45,142 nucleotides of DNA. Source: a bacterium. Lineage in GTDB: Bacteria; Planctomycetota; J058; JAJDCP01. The position numbers and the translations under genes were made by a program. This document shows positions 39,872 through 45,142 of this stretch, piece after piece. The notes under the pieces were generated by a model. The model did not search any database and was not told the origin of the DNA. It worked only from the letters and a program-made list of their open reading frames with translations. The DNA lies in the NCBI GenBank assembly GCA_030428695.1, contig JAUIEM010000011.1, positions 1 to 45,142 on the forward strand. The letters run 5' to 3'. Each line of letters starts with the position of its first letter. The stretch's first letter is position 1.

Positions 39872-41083
39872 GTGGTCGCCATCCGCCCCTTCCACGCCCT
39901 GCGCCCCCCGCGTCAGCACGCGCCGCAGGTCGCGAGCGTGCCCTACGACACGGTGAACACCGCCGAGGCCCGGGCCCTGGCCGAGACGCCGGAGAGCTTC
40001 CTGCGGGTCGTGCGGGCCGAGATCGACTTCCCCGACGGCACCGACGCGCACAGCGACGAGGTCTACGCCCACGCGAAGAAGCGCCTGGACGAGGCGGTCG
40101 CGGCCGGCTGGCTGGTGCGCGACCCCGAGCCGGGGCTGTACGTCTACCGCCTGACCTGGCGCGGGCGCTCGCAGACCGGGCTGGTGGCCTGCTGCGCCTG
40201 TGAGGACTACCGCCAGGACCGCATCAAGAAGCACGAGAAGACCCGGCCGGACAAGGAAGAAGACCGCATGCGCCTGACCCTCGCGCTGCGCGCCCACGTC
40301 GGTCCCGTGTTCCTGACCTACCGCGGCAGCGAGGCGATCGACGCCGAGATCGCGAAGGCGCAGGAGGACGCGCCGATCTTCGCCTTCGACGCGCCGGACG
40401 GCGTCCGCCACGAGGGCTGGCGCATCGCCGAGGGCGACGCGCTGGTCGAGCTGTTCGCCGGGCTCGACGCGTTGTACGTCGCCGACGGCCACCACCGCTC
40501 GGCCTGCGCGGCCCGGGCCGGAGAGAAGCTGACCGCCGACGGGGATCCCGGCGCCGCCGAGGCCGAGGGTTTCCTCGCGGTGCTGTTCCCCGCCGCCGAG
40601 CTGCGGGTGCTGCCCTACAACCGGCTGGTCAAAGACCTCAACGGCCTCGACGCGGCGGCCTTCATGGCGGCCGTGCACGAGGGCTTCGAGGTGCTGGCCG
40701 GCGACAGCCCGACCTCGCCCGCGCGCGGCCAGATCCAGATGTACTTCGAGGGCCGCTGGCGGGGGCTGAAGCCGAAGGGCGAGGCGCCGGACGACCCGGT
40801 CGCGCAGCTCGACGTCAGCCGTCTCCAGGACGGGCTGCTCGGGCCGGTGCTCGGCATCGCCGATCCGCGCACCAGCGAGCGCATCCAGTTCGTCGGCGGC
40901 ATCCGCGGCAGCGGCGTGCTCGCCGAGGCGGTCGACAAGGGCGAGGCGGCGGTCGCCTTCGCGCTGTTCCCGGTGTCGGTCGAGGAGATCATGGCCGTCG
41001 CCGACGCCGGCCGCATCATGGCCCCGAAGTGCACCTGGTTCGAGCCGAAGCTGCGCTCCGGGCTGTTCGTGCACACCTTCTGA
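39872..41083 (+). CDS. DUF1015 family protein
   Basis: A 403-residue DUF1015 protein: VAIRPFHALRPP at the start, AEARALAETPESFLRVVRAE, YVYRLTWRGRSQTGLVACCA, LYVADGHHRSACAARA and VLFPAAELRVLPYNRLVKDL. The molecular activity is not established. The gene is repeatedly found beside serA and serC in bacteria, as here, so a role in serine metabolism is commonly inferred. GGAGG is seven bases before the GTG start; the frame is open further upstream, but the sigma-70 promoter at 39813 argues for this start. It begins the serine operon. Confidence 0.88.
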   Translation: MVAIRPFHALRPPRQHAPQVASVPYDTVNTAEARALAETPESFLRVVRAEIDFPDGTDAHSDEVYAHAKKRLDEAVAAGWLVRDPEPGLYVYRLTWRGRSQTGLVACCACEDYRQDRIKKHEKTRPDKEEDRMRLTLALRAHVGPVFLTYRGSEAIDAEIAKAQEDAPIFAFDAPDGVRHEGWRIAEGDALVELFAGLDALYVADGHHRSACAARAGEKLTADGDPGAAEAEGFLAVLFPAAELRVLPYNRLVKDLNGLDAAAFMAAVHEGFEVLAGDSPTSPARGQIQMYFEGRWRGLKPKGEAPDDPVAQLDVSRLQDGLLGPVLGIADPRTSERIQFVGGIRGSGVLAEAVDKGEAAVAFALFPVSVEEIMAVADAGRIMAPKCTWFEPKLRSGLFVHTF

Positions 41084-41106
41084 GGAACCTCCCGAGGAGA
41101 CCGCGG

Positions 41107-42315
41107 ATGCGCATCCTGATCGCCGACAGCCTCCACGCGAGCTGCGCCGCCGCCCTGCGCGAAGACGGCGTCGAGGTGCGGGAGAAGAACCTCGCCGGCG
41201 CCGAGCTGTGCGCCGAGCTCGCGGCCTTCCAGCCCTCCGTGCTGGTCGTGCGCTCGACGAAGGTCGAGACCGCGCAGCTGACCGCCAGCCCCGAGCTCGC
41301 GCTGGTGATCCGCGCGGGGGCCGGCGTCAACACCATCGACGTCGACGGCGCGGCCGAGCGCGGCATCTACGTCGCGAACTGCCCGGGGCGGAACGCGATC
41401 GCGGTCGCCGAGCTCGCCTTCGGCCTGGTGATCGCCTGCGACCGGGGCATCGCCGCCGGCGACCGGGCGCTGCGCGGGGGGAGCTGGAGGAAGGGCGTCT
41501 ACGCGAAGTGGGGGAGCGGGCTCTACGGCCGCACGCTCGGCCTGATCGGCCTCGGCGGCATCGGCCAGGCGATGGTCCGGATCGCGCGCGGCTTCGGTAT
41601 GGAGGTGGTCGGCTGGAGCCGCTCGCTGACCCCCGAGAAGGCGAGGCGCCTGAAGATCGAGGCGCTCGCCTCGCCGGTCGAGGTCGCCGCCGCGGCCTCG
41701 GTCGTCAGCGTGCACCTCGCCCTGAAGGCGGAGACGCGCGGCTTCTGCGGGGCGGACTTCTTCGCCGCGATGCAGCAAGGCGCGACCTTCATCAACACCT
41801 CCCGGGCCGAGGTGGTCGACTCCGCGGCGCTGCTCGCGGCGGCGCGGGAGAAGGGGCTGCGGGTCGGGCTCGACGTGTTCGACGACGAGCCCGCGGGCAA
41901 GGAGGGCGCGTTCGAGACGCCCTTCGCGGAGCTCGAGCGCTTCGTCGGCAGCCACCACGTCGGGGCTTCTACCGAGCAGGCCCAGGAGGCGGTCGCCGAC
42001 GCGGTGGTCGAGATCGTGCGCGGCTACCGCGACAAGGGCGCCGTGCTCAACTGCGTCAACAAGAGCGAGCAGCCCCTCGGCGAGGCGCTGCTGGTCGTCC
42101 GCCACAAGGACGAGGTCGGCGTGCTCGCGAAGGTGCTCAACTGCGTCCAGCGCGCGGCGATCAACGTCCAGCAGATGGAGAACATCATCTTCGCCGGGGG
42201 CAAGGCGGCCTGCGCCCGCCTGCACCTCAGCTCCGCCCTGCCCGATGCCGAGATCGCCGGGCTGAAGGAGAGCTGCGCGGAGATCTTCGCCGTCGAGCAG
42301 GTCGATCTCTCGTAA
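41107..42315 (+). CDS. serA: D-3-phosphoglycerate dehydrogenase
   Basis: A 402-residue NAD-dependent enzyme oxidising 3-phosphoglycerate in the first step of serine synthesis. NAD-binding GLIGLGGIGQAMVRIA; catalytic residues in RAGAGVNTID (Arg), DVFDDEPAG (Glu) and SHHVGAST (His). A C-terminal ACT-like domain (ALLVVRHKDEVGVLAKVLN) suggests feedback by serine. GAGGAG upstream of ATG. It lies between DUF1015 (23-base gap) and serC (15-base gap) in one operon. Confidence 0.95.
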   Translation: MRILIADSLHASCAAALREDGVEVREKNLAGAELCAELAAFQPSVLVVRSTKVETAQLTASPELALVIRAGAGVNTIDVDGAAERGIYVANCPGRNAIAVAELAFGLVIACDRGIAAGDRALRGGSWRKGVYAKWGSGLYGRTLGLIGLGGIGQAMVRIARGFGMEVVGWSRSLTPEKARRLKIEALASPVEVAAAASVVSVHLALKAETRGFCGADFFAAMQQGATFINTSRAEVVDSAALLAAAREKGLRVGLDVFDDEPAGKEGAFETPFAELERFVGSHHVGASTEQAQEAVADAVVEIVRGYRDKGAVLNCVNKSEQPLGEALLVVRHKDEVGVLAKVLNCVQRAAINVQQMENIIFAGGKAACARLHLSSALPDAEIAGLKESCAEIFAVEQVDLS

Positions 42316-42330
42316 CCTCCGGAGGAACCC

Positions 42331-43407
42331 ATGCGCGGTCATATCTTCAACGCGGGCCCGTCCTGTCTGCCGGTGTCGGTGCTCGAGCAGCTCGCCCAGG
42401 CTTCGGTCGAGTACGACAGCGTCGGCATGTCGATCTTCGAGCTCAGCCACCGCTCGAAGACCTACGTCGAGATTGCCAGCGAGGCGGTGCAGCGCCTGCG
42501 CGCGCTGCTCGGGGTCGGCGATGACTTCGACGTGCTGTTCCTGACCGGCGGCGCCTCGACCCAGTTCGCGATGCTGCCGCTCAACCTGCTGAACGGCCGC
42601 TCCGCCGACTACGTGCTGACCGGCTCCTGGTCGGTCAAGGCCCTCGCCGAGGCCCGTCGCATAGGCCGGGCGCGGGCGGCCGCGAGCGGTGAGTCCGACA
42701 ACTTCTCCAAGCTGCCCGAGAGATTCGACTTCGACCCGGACGCCGCCTACGTGCACCTGACCTCGAACAACACGATCTGCGGCACCGAGTGGTTCGAGGA
42801 GCCGGACACCGGCGACGTGCCGCTGGTGTGCGACGTGTCGTCCGACTTCCTCTCGCGGCCCCTCGACATGTCCCGCTACGCGATGCTGTACGCCGGCGCC
42901 CAGAAGAACCTCGGGCCGGCGGGGGTGTCGGTGGTGATGATCCGCAAGGGCTTCCTGCCGGAGAGCCAGCAGAAGGAGCTGCCGATCATCTGGGACTACC
43001 GCACCCACATCAAGAAGGACAGCGCCTTCAACACCCCGCCGGTGTTCGCGGTCTTCGCCGTCGGCCTGGTGCTGCAGTGGATCGAGAAGCTCGGCGGCCT
43101 GGCGGCGATGGAGGAGCGGAACAAGGCCAAGGCCGACCTCCTGTACGGCGCGATCGACGGCTCCGAGGGCTTCTACGAGGGAACCGTCGCGCCGGGCAGC
43201 CGCTCGCGCATGAACGTGACCTTCCGGCTCGGCAACCGCGACCTCGAGGCGGGCTTTCTCAGCGAGGCGACCGCGGCCGGCCTGCTCGGCCTGAAGGGTC
43301 ACCGCTCGGTCGGTGGCCTGCGCGCTTCGCTGTACAACGCGGTCGAGCTCGAGTCGGTCCAGGCCCTGGTCGACTTCATGGCCGCCTTCCGGAGCCGTCA
43401 TGCGTAG
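42331..43407 (+). CDS. serC: Phosphoserine aminotransferase
   Basis: A 358-residue PLP enzyme converting 3-phosphohydroxypyruvate to phosphoserine. Motifs: FNAGPSCLP at the start, SIFELSHRSKTY, LFLTGGASTQFAMLPLNLL, and the PLP lysine in YAGAQKNLGPAG. Length and motifs are normal for SerC. GGAGG lies six bases before ATG. No serB (phosphoserine phosphatase) is present in the window. The stop overlaps the next gene by eight bases. Confidence 0.95.
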   Translation: MRGHIFNAGPSCLPVSVLEQLAQASVEYDSVGMSIFELSHRSKTYVEIASEAVQRLRALLGVGDDFDVLFLTGGASTQFAMLPLNLLNGRSADYVLTGSWSVKALAEARRIGRARAAASGESDNFSKLPERFDFDPDAAYVHLTSNNTICGTEWFEEPDTGDVPLVCDVSSDFLSRPLDMSRYAMLYAGAQKNLGPAGVSVVMIRKGFLPESQQKELPIIWDYRTHIKKDSAFNTPPVFAVFAVGLVLQWIEKLGGLAAMEERNKAKADLLYGAIDGSEGFYEGTVAPGSRSRMNVTFRLGNRDLEAGFLSEATAAGLLGLKGHRSVGGLRASLYNAVELESVQALVDFMAAFRSRHA

Positions 43408-43957
43408 CGTCCTGCCCTTCCTCCTCGCCCTGGTGCTCGGCTGCGGGGATGCTTCCCCGGCAGCCAACACCGGCAACAGCGCCCCTCCGGCCAACACCGG
43501 CGCGGCTGGAAACGTCGCGGTCGAGCCGCCGGTGCCGCCCCCCGAGCCGCCCCCGCAGCAGGTCGCGACCGCGCACCGGGAAGGCGACCGCTGGGTGTAC
43601 CACTTCGAGATCCCCGGGGTGGTCGACCGGCTGCAGAAGGTCTCCATCCTCACTCTGGACGGCACCCGTGCGCGCCTGGTAGAAGTGCGCGAGACGCCCG
43701 GGCTGCCGGTCACGAGCGAGACCTTGCGCGTCGACCTGAAAGACAACCAGCTGTGGGCTCCCGACCCGGAGACCCTGACCCGGACCGGCAGCGAGTCGGT
43801 GCGGGTGGGCGCGCAATCGCTGGCCTGTGAGACCTGGCACCATCCCGGCCTCGATGTGCGTTACTGGTACTGCCGGGAGCTGCCCCTGTTCCCGCTCGTG
43901 CGCATGGAAGCGGCGGGCAGCGCGGGCACGCTGATCGAATTCACGCCCGGCCCCTGA
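43400..43957 (+). CDS. Putative lipoprotein
   Basis: A 185-residue protein with a signal peptide and lipobox (LLALVLGC, Cys14), a Pro/Ala/Asn-rich tether (NTGNSAPPANTGAAG), and a small beta-rich domain (VYHFEIPGVVDRLQKVSILT, ETWHHPGLDVRYWYCRELPL) of unknown family. ATG overlaps serC. It may be exported and anchored in the outer or inner membrane. Confidence 0.65.
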   Translation: MRSVLPFLLALVLGCGDASPAANTGNSAPPANTGAAGNVAVEPPVPPPEPPPQQVATAHREGDRWVYHFEIPGVVDRLQKVSILTLDGTRARLVEVRETPGLPVTSETLRVDLKDNQLWAPDPETLTRTGSESVRVGAQSLACETWHHPGLDVRYWYCRELPLFPLVRMEAAGSAGTLIEFTPGP

Positions 43958-43987
43958 GCCGGGCACGGACACAAGGAGCTCCTCGGA

Positions 43988-44962
43988 GTGGATATTCACA
44001 ACGTCGTCATCATCGGCTCGGGCCCCGCGGGCCTGACCGCCGCGATCTACTGCGCCCGCGCCAACCTCTCCCCGCTGTGCATCGAAGGGGACCCGAGCAA
44101 GCCCGACGGCCCGGGCGGCCAGCTGATGATGACCACCGACGTCGAGAACTTCCCCGGCTTCCCCGAGGGCGTGCAGGGGCCCGAGCTGATGGGCCGCTTC
44201 CGCCAGCAGGCCGAGCGCTTCGGGACGAGCTTCAAGGTCGGCATCGTCGACTCGGTCGACTGCTCGGAGCGGCCGTTCACCCTGACCCTGCGCGAGACCG
44301 AAGGGGCCGAGGGCAGCGAGCAGCTCAAGGCCCACTCGGTCATCCTCGCGATGGGGGCCTCGGCGCGGCTGCTCGGGCTCGACAAGGAGAGCGAGCTGAT
44401 GGGCCACGGGGTCACGACCTGCGCGACCTGCGACGGGGCCTTCTTCCGGAACGTGCCGGTGGCGGTGGTCGGCGGCGGCGACTCGGCGATGGAGGAGGCG
44501 AACTTCCTGACCCGCTTCGCCTCGAAGGTGTACATCATCCACCGCCGCGACGCCCTGCGCGCCTCGAAGATCATGCAGGACCGGGCGCTCGCCAACCCGA
44601 AGATCGAGGTCAAGTGGAACCGGGTCGTCTCGGACATCGTCGCCGGCGACCGCTTCCTCAGCCACATCGAGCTCGCCGGCACCCACGAGGACGAGGGCAC
44701 GACCGAGAAGCTCGACGTCACCGGCCTGTTCGTCGCGATCGGCCACATCCCGAACACCCGCTTCCTCGGCACCGAGCTCGACCGCGCCGAGGACGGCTAC
44801 CTGACCGTCCACCCCGGCGGCTCGCGCACCAGCGTCGAGGGCATCTTCGGCGCCGGCGACATCCACGACAGCCACTACCGCCAGGCCATCACCGCCGCGG
44901 GCGCCGGCTGCAAGGCCGCCATCGACTGCTCGCGCTGGCTCGAGGGCCAGGGCATCGGGTAG
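43988..44962 (+). CDS. trxB: Thioredoxin reductase
   Basis: A 324-residue FAD/NADPH enzyme reducing thioredoxin. FAD motif IIGSGPAGLTAAIYCARANL, redox-active CATCDG, NADPH motif AVVGGGDSAMEEANFLTRF and HRRDALRASK, and C-terminal GIFGAGDIHDSHYRQAITAA. The start is GTG with AAGGAG ten bases upstream. Length is normal. Confidence 0.95.
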   Translation: MDIHNVVIIGSGPAGLTAAIYCARANLSPLCIEGDPSKPDGPGGQLMMTTDVENFPGFPEGVQGPELMGRFRQQAERFGTSFKVGIVDSVDCSERPFTLTLRETEGAEGSEQLKAHSVILAMGASARLLGLDKESELMGHGVTTCATCDGAFFRNVPVAVVGGGDSAMEEANFLTRFASKVYIIHRRDALRASKIMQDRALANPKIEVKWNRVVSDIVAGDRFLSHIELAGTHEDEGTTEKLDVTGLFVAIGHIPNTRFLGTELDRAEDGYLTVHPGGSRTSVEGIFGAGDIHDSHYRQAITAAGAGCKAAIDCSRWLEGQGIG

Positions 44963-45142
44963 GGGCCGGAAAGGAATAAGTCAGAGCACCGAGGGTGCGG
45001 ATGCGGCAGGAATTGTGGTGCTTGGCGAACGACGCATACCTGTGCCAACAGCGAGGTCTCTGCACCGAGGAACGAGGAGCAGAGGCCGCAGCGGCCGAAC
45101 ACCGACACCGCGAGGTACGAGTGGTGGCGGTGGAGGTGGAGG
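44963..45142. other. Right-edge intergenic region
   Basis: No gene is seen. It contains a GC-rich hairpin, GGCCGC A GCGGCC, at 45084-45096 and ends in a GGT/GGA-rich triplet run (45118-45142) cut off by the window. Confidence 0.4.

Noticed and set aside
45118..45142. Glycine-rich coding repeat at the right edge
   Set aside because: Only 25 bases of a GGT/GGA run are visible and no frame can be established.

Overview
The window is a 45 kb stretch of very GC-rich (roughly 70 percent), densely packed Gram-negative DNA. Most genes overlap their neighbour by 1 to 10 bases (TGATG, ATGA or GTGA junctions) and carry clear AGGAG-type ribosome sites. A TonB-dependent receptor, lipoboxes, Rieske/cytochrome b genes and a multihaem cytochrome point to an outer-membrane bacterium with a quinone-based electron chain. 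A 1697-residue Hanks-type kinase with a DWG instead of DFG motif and a giant TPR sensor region is the style common in Planctomycetota. Myxococcota or another high-GC phylum cannot be excluded, and no rRNA or other phylogenetic marker is present.

Layout. 1-2196 (minus): two YbjQ/UPF0145 proteins, a membrane protein, a truncated prolyl-oligopeptidase remnant and the start of a TonB-dependent receptor. 2406-4476 (plus): a MidA-like methyltransferase with TPRs and a four-helix membrane protein. 4490-7648 (minus): a Rieske protein, a b6f-type cytochrome b with a conserved haem-ci cysteine, and an octahaem cytochrome of the hydroxylamine oxidoreductase (HAO) family, which together look like an alternative quinol-oxidising complex. 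7778-12800 (minus): biotin genes bioB, a fused bioF-bioD, and bioA, preceded by a rhodanese and a small heptapeptide-repeat protein. 13018-13720: a GxxExxY gene framed by inverted arrays of an 8-bp repeat. 13796-25336 (minus): a TM2-domain protein, then a tightly overlapping operon of acyl-CoA synthetase, serine hydrolase, acyltransferase, wax ester synthase/DGAT and giant Ser/Thr kinase. 25426-26839 (plus): two cysteine-containing proteins of unknown function. 26863-29831 (minus): a beta-lactamase-fold lipoprotein and a small lipoprotein. 29832-30743: a non-coding, repeat-rich island. 30744-39758: a sigma-54 activator, a second Rieske protein, and a histidine kinase / single-domain response regulator / hybrid kinase set. 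39872-44962 (plus): DUF1015, serA, serC, a lipoprotein and a thioredoxin reductase.

Themes. (i) Respiration: the Rieske/cytochrome b/octahaem cluster is a bc-type complex in which a HAO-like cytochrome stands where cytochrome c1 or f would normally be. (ii) Neutral-lipid synthesis: activation, acyl transfer and final wax ester or triacylglycerol formation are encoded in one operon that ends in a signalling kinase. (iii) Signalling: one module contains two large multi-PAS kinases around a DivK-like regulator. (iv) Repeats: two elements share terminal inverted arrays of CGCAGAGG units. One carries a GxxExxY gene. The other is gene-less and contains a 173-bp MITE-like inverted repeat bounded by TA. 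A 29-bp hairpin from that MITE also occurs, with a compensated base pair, inside the coding sequence that joins bioF to bioD, so it may have created the fusion linker.
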